From: CALESS01 sp964405455
GTDB taxonomy: Bacteria > Chloroflexota > Anaerolineae > Anaerolineales > Anaerolineaceae
DNA length: 21,146 bases
NCBI GenBank assembly: GCA_964405455.1
Contig: CAYOOA010000036.1
Span: 1 to 21,146 of the forward strand
Direction of reading: 5' to 3'
Of this stretch, positions 7,534 through 14,214 are shown piece after piece. A program made the translations under genes and the position numbers. The notes under the pieces were generated by a model. It did not search any database. It was not told where the DNA came from and saw only the letters and a program-made list of their open reading frames with translations. The stretch's first letter is position 1. Every line of letters starts with the position of its first letter.

Positions 7534-7554
7534 ACCCTGGAAGGAGAACCAGAC

Positions 7555-8205
7555 ATGAGATCATCCCATTTGAAGATTTTGCTGGCCGTTGTCCTGCTGT
7601 TGACAGTCCTGACGGCCTGCACGCGCCCGGCCTCCAAGGCCCCTGTCAGCCAGGCGACCGCCACTTCTGAACTGCCCTTCCCGATGCCCGGTCAGCCGAC
7701 GGTGATCAAGGATATTGCCAGCGGTACCCAGACGGCCATGGCGATGACCAACCCACAGGTAGTCAATACTCAACCGCCGGCCGTGGTGGATACCGCAGTG
7801 ATTGTGGCCACGCCTGTTCCGCCAACGGCGACACCGGTAATCGTCTACACCGCCACGCCGGGGATTCCCTCCACCTACACGCTGCAGCTGGGCGATACCT
7901 TCTTCTGCCTGGCCCGCCGCTATAACCTGGATCCGCAGGCGATCATCAGCGCCAACCCGTCCATCAATCCAAACAGCGTGCGCGACGGCACTTCGGTCAA
8001 TCTGCCCCAGGGTCCCGCCTGGCCGGACAGCCTCGGTTCCCGCGCCTTGCACAGCCACCCGGATACCTACACGGTTGACTCGGGCGACACGATCTACAAG
8101 GTGGCCTGCTATTACGGCGATGTTTCACCGGAGATGATTGCCCAGGCCAACGGCCTGCAGTCGCCTTACTCGCTGTCCACCGGTCAGAAGTTGACCATCC
8201 CATAA
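7555..8205 (+). CDS. Lipoprotein with two LysM domains
   Basis: Protein of 216 residues: signal helix, lipobox LTAC (Cys22), a long Thr/Pro/Val-rich low-complexity spacer (about 28-105), then two LysM domains. LysM1 (about 107-151) contains YTLQLGDTFFCLARRYN; LysM2 (about 171-215) contains YTVDSGDTIYKVACYYG. Both keep the YxVxxGDT core and end in a (V/L)xxP-type strand. Each carries one cysteine in the same position, so a disulfide is possible. LysM binds N-acetylglucosamine glycans such as peptidoglycan. ATG 7555 is chosen because GGAGAA lies before it and the promoter excludes the longer reading from 7450. No catalytic domain is present, so a wall-attachment or scaffolding role is likely. 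Confidence 0.9.
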   Translation: MRSSHLKILLAVVLLLTVLTACTRPASKAPVSQATATSELPFPMPGQPTVIKDIASGTQTAMAMTNPQVVNTQPPAVVDTAVIVATPVPPTATPVIVYTATPGIPSTYTLQLGDTFFCLARRYNLDPQAIISANPSINPNSVRDGTSVNLPQGPAWPDSLGSRALHSHPDTYTVDSGDTIYKVACYYGDVSPEMIAQANGLQSPYSLSTGQKLTIP

Positions 8206-8225
8206 ATTAAAATCCGAACAGGAGG

Positions 8226-8264
8226 AGGCTTCCGGGGTTTTTCACTCCGGAAGCCTGTCTTTTT
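8226..8264 (+). terminator. Intrinsic terminator after the LysM gene, abutting the Nudix start
   Basis: AGGCTTCCGG (8226-8235) and CCGGAAGCCT (8247-8256) form a perfect 10-bp stem with an 11-base loop, followed by GTCTTTTT. The next gene's ATG is at 8270, only five bases past the T-tract. Confidence 0.85.
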
Positions 8265-8269
8265 AGAGC

Positions 8270-8815
8270 ATGGATATTGTTGAGCGAAACCTGGTTTATA
8301 CGGGCCGGGCTTTCCGGGTGGAAAGCGTACAGGTGCGCCTGCCAGACGGCCGGGTGCGGCGCTACGACCTGGTCAACCACCGCGGCGCGGTCACCATCCT
8401 GCCGCTGGATGCCGATGGGCAGGTCTGGTTTGTGCGCCAGTGGCGGATTGGCGCCCTGCAGGAGTTGCTGGAACTGCCGGCCGGCGTGCTGGAGGTGGGT
8501 GAAGACCCGGCAGTGGGAGCTGCTCGCGAAGTGCGCGAGGAAATCGGCCTGGCGGCCGGAACGCTGCTGGAAATCGGGCAGTTTTACATGGCGCCGGGTT
8601 ACTCCACCGAGTTGATGCATGTCTTCCTGGCAACTGATTTATATCCTGACCCGCTGCGGGCGGATGATGATGAGTTCCTGGAGGTGATTCGCATTCCGCT
8701 GGCGCAGGTACTGGAGATGGCCTGTAACGGCGAAATTACCGACGGGAAGACGCTCTCCTCGCTGCTGCTGGCACAGAAGCATATTGAACAAAAGGGCCAG
8801 GAGGCTGGAGGGTAA
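8270..8815 (+). CDS. Nudix hydrolase, ADP-ribose pyrophosphatase type
   Basis: Nudix enzymes hydrolyse nucleoside diphosphates linked to another group. The 181-residue length, the N-terminal strand region (RAFRVESVQVRLPDG) and the VNHRGAVTILPLD segment are typical of ADP-ribose pyrophosphatases. The Nudix box is complete at 72-94: Gly72, Glu78, Arg86-Glu87, Glu90-Glu91, Gly93. APGYSTE at 108-114 fits the conserved post-box region of the ADPRase group. No good ribosome site precedes ATG 8270, which directly follows a strong terminator, so how it is expressed is unclear. Substrate specificity is family-based inference. Confidence 0.92.
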   Translation: MDIVERNLVYTGRAFRVESVQVRLPDGRVRRYDLVNHRGAVTILPLDADGQVWFVRQWRIGALQELLELPAGVLEVGEDPAVGAAREVREEIGLAAGTLLEIGQFYMAPGYSTELMHVFLATDLYPDPLRADDDEFLEVIRIPLAQVLEMACNGEITDGKTLSSLLLAQKHIEQKGQEAGG

Positions 8816-8856
8816 AGCTTCCGGCTGAATCGAAACTAACATAACAAAAGATCATT

Positions 8857-8917
8857 GGTAAGGGCGAAGCCAGAATCTACTGAAGGTTTACCTGCTTCCG
8901 GCGGCTTCGCCCCTACC
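8857..8917. repeat. Intergenic inverted repeat
   Basis: GGTAAGGGCGAAGCC (8857-8871) and GGCTTCGCCCCTACC (8903-8917) are 15-base inverted arms with one mismatch, separated by 31 bases. A run of A follows. It resembles a dispersed palindromic element and lies outside any gene. Confidence 0.6.
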
Positions 8918-8930
8918 ATAAAAAAATCCA

Positions 8931-8972
8931 AAAGGTGCAGGGCATTTTGATAATGCCTTGCACCTTTATTTT
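8931..8972. terminator. Two-way terminator between convergent genes
   Basis: A 16-base stem (8931-8946 with 8952-8967, one G-U pair) closes a five-base loop. TTTATTTT follows on the plus strand and an A-rich run precedes it, so it can end transcription from the Nudix gene on plus and from the gene at 8995-9654 on minus. Confidence 0.8.
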
Positions 8973-8994
8973 GAATAGGTGGAAAAAATTCAGA

Positions 8995-9654
8995 TTAATC
9001 GTTGTCCGATTGCTCGGTGCGGGCAGAGATGGCTTTATCGATATTCTTTTGCATCACCTTCCAGATATCCGGGCGGAACTGCTCACACTGCTGTAAAAGC
9101 TGCTTTACGGGGGCGGTCGGCTGCTGGGCGATAAACGGGCGGGTTGAATCGGGTAACTCCAGTTTCTTGTATTTGAAGATGCCCAGGGCGCGCGCATCCA
9201 CCTCGGTCATCAGGCCGCGCATGCCCAGGCCCTGTTCGATCATCTGCAGGACCTCCTGGTAGGGGGCGCTGTCATCGCTGCCCAACCAGCGGTAGACGAT
9301 CATATACAGGTTATTCTGCCGGGAGGCCTGCAACTCGCTGGTTACCTGGAGCAGATTCGCTTCCAGCGTGCCCGCCGGCCAGCCGGGCTGCGTGCCAGTC
9401 GGTTCAACCAGCAGGGTGGGCTGCTTGATCAACCCGAAAAGTGTGCTGTTGGTGGCAGGCGAAAGGCGGATCAGACCGTACTGCTCGTTGGCCAGCAGGG
9501 CAGCCGACCAGGCAGCCACGGCCAGCTTGTTGGCGTTCACACCCTGACCGCTGGCGCGGACGGTGTACTTGTTGAACAGCCCGGTGGAGGGGGCAAATTG
9601 TTCTCCGTTCAGCAGGACAACTTCGGAAGGGGTGAAATACATGGGGGCATTCAT
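8995..9654 (-). CDS. Uncharacterised protein, possibly GPP34 (GOLPH3)-like
   Basis: Protein of 219 residues with no signal peptide or membrane helix. I do not recognise it firmly. The layout resembles bacterial GPP34 proteins: LAVAAWSAALLANEQYGLIRL (about 44-64) followed by a PTGTQPGWPAGTLEANLL segment (85-102), then RGLMTEVDARALGIFKYKKLEL (about 145-167), similar to the GPP34 pattern of a short helix followed by LG(L/I)F and a basic strand. GPP34 proteins bind phosphoinositides in eukaryotes; bacterial roles are unclear. The start ATG 9654 has AAGGAG six bases upstream. It follows the URO-D-like gene on the same strand within about 20 bases of the gap edge, so they are likely co-transcribed. 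The C-terminal tail is acidic. Confidence 0.75.
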   Translation of the reverse strand: MNAPMYFTPSEVVLLNGEQFAPSTGLFNKYTVRASGQGVNANKLAVAAWSAALLANEQYGLIRLSPATNSTLFGLIKQPTLLVEPTGTQPGWPAGTLEANLLQVTSELQASRQNNLYMIVYRWLGSDDSAPYQEVLQMIEQGLGMRGLMTEVDARALGIFKYKKLELPDSTRPFIAQQPTAPVKQLLQQCEQFRPDIWKVMQKNIDKAISARTEQSDND

Positions 9655-9664
9655 GGTTGGCTCC

Positions 9665-10738
9665 TTAATTCAANNNNNNNNNNNNNNNNNNNNNNNNNNN
9701 NNNNNNNNNNNNNNNNNNNNNNNNNNNNNNNNNNNNNNNNNNNNNNNNNNNNNNNNNNNNNNNNNNNNNNNNNTCCAGCCCGCCGTGGAAGGAGACCTGC
9801 GCGCCGAACTCATCCTTGATCTTCTGCATATCCATCAAGGCCGCCCGCGGCTGGAGCGGATTGAGCACATCGATGCCCATGTCGTTGATAAAAGCGGGGA
9901 TCAGCTTGTACACTGCGCCGCAGGAATGGTACATGATCTTCAAACCGTAGGATTTGATCACAGCGTTCAGGCGCTGGTGGCGGGGCAGGATGAATTTGCG
10001 CCACATGGCCGGCGACATCAGCAGGCCGTTCTGGATGGCTACGTCATCGTAGGTGTAGACCATGTCGATCAGGCCTTGCGCGGCTTGCATCAGGCGGTGG
10101 ACGTTGCCGATCATCAGGTCGGTATAACAATCCAGGATGGCGCAGGGCACTTCGGGATTCTCGACGAAATCCACCAGGAAGCGGTCCAGGCCGTAAAGCG
10201 CCCAGGCCGATTCAAAGATGCCGCCAACTTCGTAACGGATGTGGTAGGGAATCTCGCGATTGATTTCCCTGATTTTGGCGGGCAGGCCGGCCCAATCCCA
10301 ATATTCCGGCTTGGCCCAGACCGGCCAGGCCTGTACTTCGGCGGCGGTTTTGGCTCCAGCCAGCGGAAAACTGGCGTATTCCTCGTAAGTGCTGAAATCA
10401 TTGTGCACCAGCCGGCGGTGGGAGCCCCAGGGGGTGTAGAAGGTACCGTCTGCAAAGGTCTGCGGCGTGGGGCCGATGTAATCCGGCCGCACCAGGCGGC
10501 AGTCCACCCCCAGCAGGCGGAGCATTTCTTCTTCATCGCGGGCGCCGAGATACTCAACCAAAGCTTTGATTACTTCTGGAACCGCCCAGAAATCGAAGGG
10601 GACCCGGTCCGGCTGCTGGTGAGCCAGGGCGGTCAACACCCGCTGGCGGGGTGTCAGGGCATCTTTTTCCGGGTGTCCCCAGAGCGCTTCCAGCAACGCG
10701 CGCCAATCTGCAGGGGTGGTGGGTAAATTCAGGCTCAT
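9665..10738 (-). CDS. URO-D superfamily protein (MtaA/CmuA-like), C-terminus in gap
   Basis: Member of the uroporphyrinogen decarboxylase superfamily. The N-terminal RQRVLTALAHQQPDRVPFDFWA (about 28-50) and the HSCG segment (His271, Cys273) match the corrinoid-dependent methyltransferase branch, where H-x-C plus a later cysteine bind zinc. It is thus more likely a methyltransferase-like enzyme than heme-pathway HemE, which lacks that motif. About 321 residues are visible before the 100-N gap. If the gap were truly 100 bases the stop would be at 9665, but the family usually needs about 20 more residues. ATG 10738 has GGAG at good spacing and sits 15 bases after the predicted transcript start. 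The substrate is unknown. Confidence 0.82.
   Translation of the reverse strand: MSLNLPTTPADWRALLEALWGHPEKDALTPRQRVLTALAHQQPDRVPFDFWAVPEVIKALVEYLGARDEEEMLRLLGVDCRLVRPDYIGPTPQTFADGTFYTPWGSHRRLVHNDFSTYEEYASFPLAGAKTAAEVQAWPVWAKPEYWDWAGLPAKIREINREIPYHIRYEVGGIFESAWALYGLDRFLVDFVENPEVPCAILDCYTDLMIGNVHRLMQAAQGLIDMVYTYDDVAIQNGLLMSPAMWRKFILPRHQRLNAVIKSYGLKIMYHSCGAVYKLIPAFINDMGIDVLNPLQPRAALMDMQKIKDEFGAQVSFHGGLXXXXXXXXXXXXXXXXXXXXXXXXXXXXXXXXXXLN
9674..9773. other. Assembly gap (100 N) at the end of the URO-D-like gene
   Basis: Exactly 100 N, a placeholder of unknown true length. It hides the C-terminus, including the expected third zinc ligand. Confidence 0.95.
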
Positions 10739-10759
10739 CTGGAATTCTCCATGATCAAT

Positions 10760-10788
10760 AATATATTGAATCATAGCATAAAATGCAA
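10760..10788 (-). promoter_or_regulatory. Promoter of the URO-D-like gene
   Basis: On the minus strand, TTGCAT (plus 10783-10788), a 17-base spacer and TATATT (plus 10760-10765). The predicted start is near 10753, about 15 bases before ATG 10738. Confidence 0.7.
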
Positions 10789-10872
10789 AGACAATCCGCA
10801 GATGAAGAAGATGTTCGCAGATCTTAATTTTATTTATGTCAATTCAGGATTAGCAAAAAGATGGCAGCGTGT

Positions 10873-10962
10873 GTCATTGCGAAGGAGCGCAGCGACTGAA
10901 GCAATCCCAATTTGAGATACTTTTGCTCGAAAACAGGAGATTGCTTTACTTCGTGCGCAATG
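10873..10962. repeat. Head-to-head pair of dispersed TCATTGCG-type repeats
   Basis: Copy 1 (10873-10908) starts GTCATTGCGAAGG and ends GAAGCAATCCC. Copy 2 (10936-10962, reverse orientation) reads TCATTGCGCACGAAG then GTAAAGCAATCTCC. A third copy lies at 16828-16863. The 332-base stretch between the two divergent genes (10739-11071) otherwise holds the two promoters, AT-rich DNA and no gene I can support. Confidence 0.7.
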
Positions 10963-11048
10963 AAATCAAGTCGTTTTCCTGAACTCACGTTTTTTTATCT
11001 GCGTAATCTGCGTTATCTGTGGTTTCGGTTTTTGATCCTAAAAAGGGT

Positions 11049-11054
11049 TACAAT
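11049..11054 (+). promoter_or_regulatory. Possible -10 element for the NfeD gene
   Basis: TACAAT lies 17 bases before ATG 11072. No convincing -35 is seen. A start near 11061 would give a very short leader beginning at the AGGAG ribosome site. Confidence 0.4.
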
Positions 11055-11071
11055 TAATGCAGGAGATTGCC

Positions 11072-12415
11072 ATGAAACGTCTTTCCCGCTTGTTCTGCCT
11101 GTTCGGATTGATTCTATTGACCGCCTTCCCGGCGGTCCGCCCGGTCCTGGCCCAAAGCAGCCCGACGCCGCAGGTTTTCCTGCTGACGGCGGACGGCGCC
11201 CTGACACCCGTGATGTTGAATTACATCGACCGCGGCCTGACCCTGGCGGAGGACAGCAAGGCGGAAGCGGTCGTCCTGCAGTTGAACACCCCCGGCGGCA
11301 GCATTGACCTGATGGAGAAGATCTCGCAGCGCATCCGCAGCAGCACTGTACCGGTGGTGGTTTATGTCTCACCGGCGGGAGCTATGGCGGCCTCTGCGGG
11401 AACATTGATCACCCTTTCCGGACACCTGGCCGCCATGGCGCCGGATACCACTATTGGTGCGGCCAGCCCGGTCGGTTCCCAGGGCGAGGATATCGGCACG
11501 ACTGAAAGTACCAAGGTCAAGGAAGTGATGAAGGCTACTGTGCGCAACCTGACGGCCAATCGTCCGGAAGAAGCCCGCAAACTGGCTGAATCGATGATCG
11601 ACAACGCCAAGGCGGTGACCGTGGATGAGGCTCTCTCCATCGGCCTGGTGGATCTCAAGGCGCGCAGCCTGGACGGTCTACTGGAGCAGTTGGACGGGCG
11701 GACGGTGAAGATGGAAGGCGGCGACCACATCCTCTCCACGCTGACTGCGCGGGTGGTGGAGGTTAAAACCAACCTGATTGAAGATGCGCTGGGCTTCCTG
11801 ACCGATCCCAACATTGTCTTCCTGCTGCTTTCGGTGGGGGTGCAGGCCGTTTTGATTGAACTATCCAGCCCGGGCGGCTGGGTGGCCGGTTTTATCGGCG
11901 TAGTCTGCCTGTTGCTGGCTGTGTTCGGGCTGGGTATTCTGCCGACCAACTGGTTCGGCATCCTCTTCCTGGTGGTGGCGTTTGTATTGTTCATCCTGGA
12001 TATCAAGGCGCCCACCCACGGCGCCCTGACGGCGGCCGGTGTGGCCAGTTTCATCGTCGGGGCGCTGGTGCTGTTCAACACCATCCGCCTGCCCGGCATG
12101 CCGGAGACAGCCGGAGGAGCTTCCGTTTCCACCCCGCTGGTGATCGGGACCGGCGTTGCACTCGGCCTGATCTTCTTTGGCATCGTCACCATCGCCTTGC
12201 GGGCGCAGCGCGCGCCGGTCAAGTACGGCCGGGAGATCCTGCCCGGCAAAATCGGCATTGTCCGGCGGGATCTTAACCCGCGCGGGCAGGTGCAGGTGGC
12301 CGGCGAACTGTGGACGGCGCGCCTGGCCGAGGGTGAAGATCCGCTGCTGGTTGGCATGGAAGTGGAAGTGGTGGAAATGGATGGGCTGGAACTGGTTGTC
12401 AAAGCCAGGAAATAA
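11072..12415 (+). CDS. NfeD family membrane-bound ClpP-class serine protease
   Basis: Long-form NfeD protein of 447 residues, as in archaeal 1510-N/STOPP proteases. Signal peptide 1-27 (VLAQ). The ClpP-like protease domain covers about 33-230 with LNTPGGS (71-77) and catalytic Ser108 in MAASAGT; the general-base Lys is probably Lys148 or Lys150 given the family's spacing. Four or more membrane helices follow (about 245-375), then a cytosolic OB-fold NfeD domain (about 387-445, GKIGIVRRDLNPRGQVQVAGELW). Members act with stomatin-like proteins in membrane quality control; no stomatin gene is next to it here. ATG 11072 has AGGAG at good spacing; an ATG at 11057 has none. It is followed six bases later by a transporter gene. 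Confidence 0.93.
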   Translation: MKRLSRLFCLFGLILLTAFPAVRPVLAQSSPTPQVFLLTADGALTPVMLNYIDRGLTLAEDSKAEAVVLQLNTPGGSIDLMEKISQRIRSSTVPVVVYVSPAGAMAASAGTLITLSGHLAAMAPDTTIGAASPVGSQGEDIGTTESTKVKEVMKATVRNLTANRPEEARKLAESMIDNAKAVTVDEALSIGLVDLKARSLDGLLEQLDGRTVKMEGGDHILSTLTARVVEVKTNLIEDALGFLTDPNIVFLLLSVGVQAVLIELSSPGGWVAGFIGVVCLLLAVFGLGILPTNWFGILFLVVAFVLFILDIKAPTHGALTAAGVASFIVGALVLFNTIRLPGMPETAGGASVSTPLVIGTGVALGLIFFGIVTIALRAQRAPVKYGREILPGKIGIVRRDLNPRGQVQVAGELWTARLAEGEDPLLVGMEVEVVEMDGLELVVKARK

Positions 12416-12421
12416 CCCGGC

Positions 12422-13339
12422 ATGCAAACCAACCGCTCCCTGATCGGCCACCTGGCGGCCATCTTCACCATTACCACCTGGGCGACCACCTTTATTTCAA
12501 TCAAGGTGCTGTTGGGTGTCTTTTCGCCGGTGGAGATTATGGTCTTCCGTCTGGTGATCGGCTGGCTGGCGCTGTTGATCGCCCGGCCGCGTTGGCTGAA
12601 AACCCGGAACTTGAAGGAAGAAGGCCTGATGATGCTGGCCGGCCTGAGCGGGGTGACGTTGTACTCCATCTTCCAGAATATCGCCCTGAAATACACACTG
12701 GCAGCCAATGCCAGTGTGCTGATCTCGATATCCCCGTTTTTCATGGCTGTTCTCTCGTTCTGGTTCCTGAAAGATGAAAAACCGGGGCCGCGATTCTTTC
12801 TCGGTTTTGTGTTTGCCATCATTGGCATCTTTTTAATCAATTTTAACGGGCGAATCGAGTTGAAACTCAACCCGTTGGGGGATTTGCTGGCCTTACTTGC
12901 AGCCGTCACCTGGGCCATCTATTCGGTGGTGATGCGGAAAATTAGCGGACTGGGATATGATAACGTGTTGATCACCCGGCGGGTGTTCTTCTACGGGGTC
13001 CTGTTCGTATTACCTTTCCTGGGTTTCTTTGATTTCAGGTTGGGGATGGAGCGATTTGCCAGCCTGCCCACCCTGTTGAATATGCTCTTCCTGGGGGTGG
13101 TAGCTTCAGCATTGTGCCTGGCCTCGTGGAATTTTGCGGTAGGGGCATTGGGGTCAATAAAAACGGGCATTTATATCTACCTGGTACCGATCATCACCAT
13201 GCTGGCGGCCTGGCTGCTCCTGGGGGAGGGGATATCATGGATGGCAGGAGCCGGGGTGGGGCTGATCTTGCTGGGGCTGCTGGTTTCGGAAGGCCGGCTG
13301 CGGTTGAAAGCAGGAGCGCCCAGGGCTGCCTCCGGTTGA
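12422..13339 (+). CDS. EamA/DMT superfamily transporter
   Basis: Integral membrane protein of 305 residues with about ten hydrophobic helices in two repeated EamA units (about 8-140 and 155-290). The first unit has WATTFISIKVLLGVFSPVEIMVFR, typical for the family; the second has WAIYSVVMRKIS and ends in LVPIITMLAAWLLLGE followed by GAGVGLILLG. Relatives export amino acids or metabolites, or import nucleotide sugars; substrate cannot be told from sequence. ATG 12422 lies six bases after the nfeD stop with no clear ribosome site, so translation may depend on coupling. A loosely conserved hairpin and a terminator follow. Confidence 0.93.
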   Translation: MQTNRSLIGHLAAIFTITTWATTFISIKVLLGVFSPVEIMVFRLVIGWLALLIARPRWLKTRNLKEEGLMMLAGLSGVTLYSIFQNIALKYTLAANASVLISISPFFMAVLSFWFLKDEKPGPRFFLGFVFAIIGIFLINFNGRIELKLNPLGDLLALLAAVTWAIYSVVMRKISGLGYDNVLITRRVFFYGVLFVLPFLGFFDFRLGMERFASLPTLLNMLFLGVVASALCLASWNFAVGALGSIKTGIYIYLVPIITMLAAWLLLGEGISWMAGAGVGLILLGLLVSEGRLRLKAGAPRAASG

Positions 13340-13370
13340 GGCTGGTTTGAAGCATGGGAGATTGAAATCC

Positions 13371-13412
13371 ATTCACAACAGGGACGACTTAAAGCGCGTC
13401 CCTGTTGTGAAT
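13371..13412. repeat. 16-bp perfect inverted repeat downstream of the EamA gene
   Basis: ATTCACAACAGGGACG (13371-13386) and its exact complement (13397-13412) enclose ten bases. There is no T-tract, so it is not a standard terminator. The stretch 13340-13668 holds this element, the terminators at 13428 and 13618, and the assembly gap; no gene is seen. Confidence 0.6.
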
Positions 13413-13427
13413 TAACCTCATTGAGTA

Positions 13428-13460
13428 GGGTGGATCACAGATCCGCCCGGTTTTCGTTTT
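13428..13460 (+). terminator. Intrinsic terminator after the nfeD-EamA operon
   Basis: GGGTGGATC (13428-13436) and GATCCGCCC (13440-13448) form a 9-bp stem (one G-U) with a three-base loop, followed by GGTTTTCGTTTT. Reasonable as a terminator, though it lies about 90 bases after the stop codon. Confidence 0.6.
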
Positions 13461-13473
13461 CCACGGAAGAACC

Positions 13474-13573
13474 NNNNNNNNNNNNNNNNNNNNNNNNNNN
13501 NNNNNNNNNNNNNNNNNNNNNNNNNNNNNNNNNNNNNNNNNNNNNNNNNNNNNNNNNNNNNNNNNNNNNNNNN
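13474..13573. other. Assembly gap (100 N), intergenic
   Basis: Exactly 100 N between the convergent EamA and UPF0316 genes. The true length and content are unknown. Confidence 0.95.
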
Positions 13574-13617
13574 CGGGAGAGGGAGGAAGCCCATCTACGT
13601 GGGGATAGGTATTTCTA

Positions 13618-13649
13618 CAAAAAAACAGGGCAAGGACGAGCCTTGCCCT
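13618..13649 (-). terminator. Intrinsic terminator of the glgP operon
   Basis: Read on minus, AGGGCAAGG and CCTTGCCCT (plus 13627-13635 and 13641-13649) form a 9-bp stem with a five-base loop, followed by GTTTTTTT. It lies 20 bases after the UPF0316 stop codon. Confidence 0.85.
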
Positions 13650-13668
13650 TACGGGTGGATTGGATTTT

Positions 13669-14205
13669 TTACGCCCGCCAGAAGCCGCGCCGCACCGGGC
13701 GCACATCCTCGGCGGTGACGAAGGCATCCGGGTCGGCTTCCAGGATGATGGTTTCGGCGTGGTCCACCTCGCGGCGGCGCACATCCACGTGCAGTACCGA
13801 AACCGTGCCGTCGCGGCCGCGGCCGGACATCTCCGTCACGGCGTAACCCGAGGCGCGCAGTTGTTCGGCCAGGGCGGCCCCGCGGGTGGGCGACATGATG
13901 GTCAGCAGGATGTGCCCGATGGCCAGGCGTTCTTCAATGAGCATGCCGACCACGTTGCCGGTGGCAAAGCCGGCCGCATAGCCCAGCAGGCTGAGCACGT
14001 TGTTCATGTTGGCCAGGGCGGCGCTGATGGCCACCACAAAAATGGCCGACTGGAAGAAGCCCAGCACCCAGGCCAGTGGTTTGCGGCCGCGCACCACGAA
14101 CAACATGCGCATGGTATCCATGGACATATCCACCACGCGCAGGGCAAAGATTGCCAGCCCGATCAGCAGGGCTGCCCAGGTGAACTGGAAACTCATGTGT
14201 GCCAT
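13669..14205 (-). CDS. UPF0316 / DUF2179-type membrane protein
   Basis: Protein of 178 residues with about three N-terminal membrane helices (about 8-100) and a C-terminal soluble ferredoxin-like DUF2179 domain (about 100-175). The segment RVVDMSMDTMRMLFVVRGRK and the sequence GFATGNVVGMLIEERLAIG match UPF0316 (DUF5698) proteins. No biochemical function is established for the family. ATG 14205 is supported by AGGAGG five bases upstream; this ribosome site overlaps the TAG stop of the phosphorylase gene, so the two genes are translationally coupled. A link with glycogen metabolism is suggested only by that arrangement. Confidence 0.9.
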   Translation of the reverse strand: MAHMSFQFTWAALLIGLAIFALRVVDMSMDTMRMLFVVRGRKPLAWVLGFFQSAIFVVAISAALANMNNVLSLLGYAAGFATGNVVGMLIEERLAIGHILLTIMSPTRGAALAEQLRASGYAVTEMSGRGRDGTVSVLHVDVRRREVDHAETIILEADPDAFVTAEDVRPVRRGFWRA

Positions 14206-14214
14206 TTCCGCCTC

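Noticed and set aside
7450..7554. Longer N-terminus for the LysM lipoprotein
   Set aside because: It would include the promoter and put 35 residues before the signal peptide.
11057..11071. Earlier ATG for the NfeD gene
   Set aside because: No ribosome site before it; AGGAG lies between it and ATG 11072, which begins a normal signal peptide.
11362..12918. 518-codon minus-strand ORF opposite nfeD and the EamA gene
   Set aside because: It spans two well-recognised plus-strand genes, has Ser/Thr/Arg-rich low-complexity content and no ribosome site.
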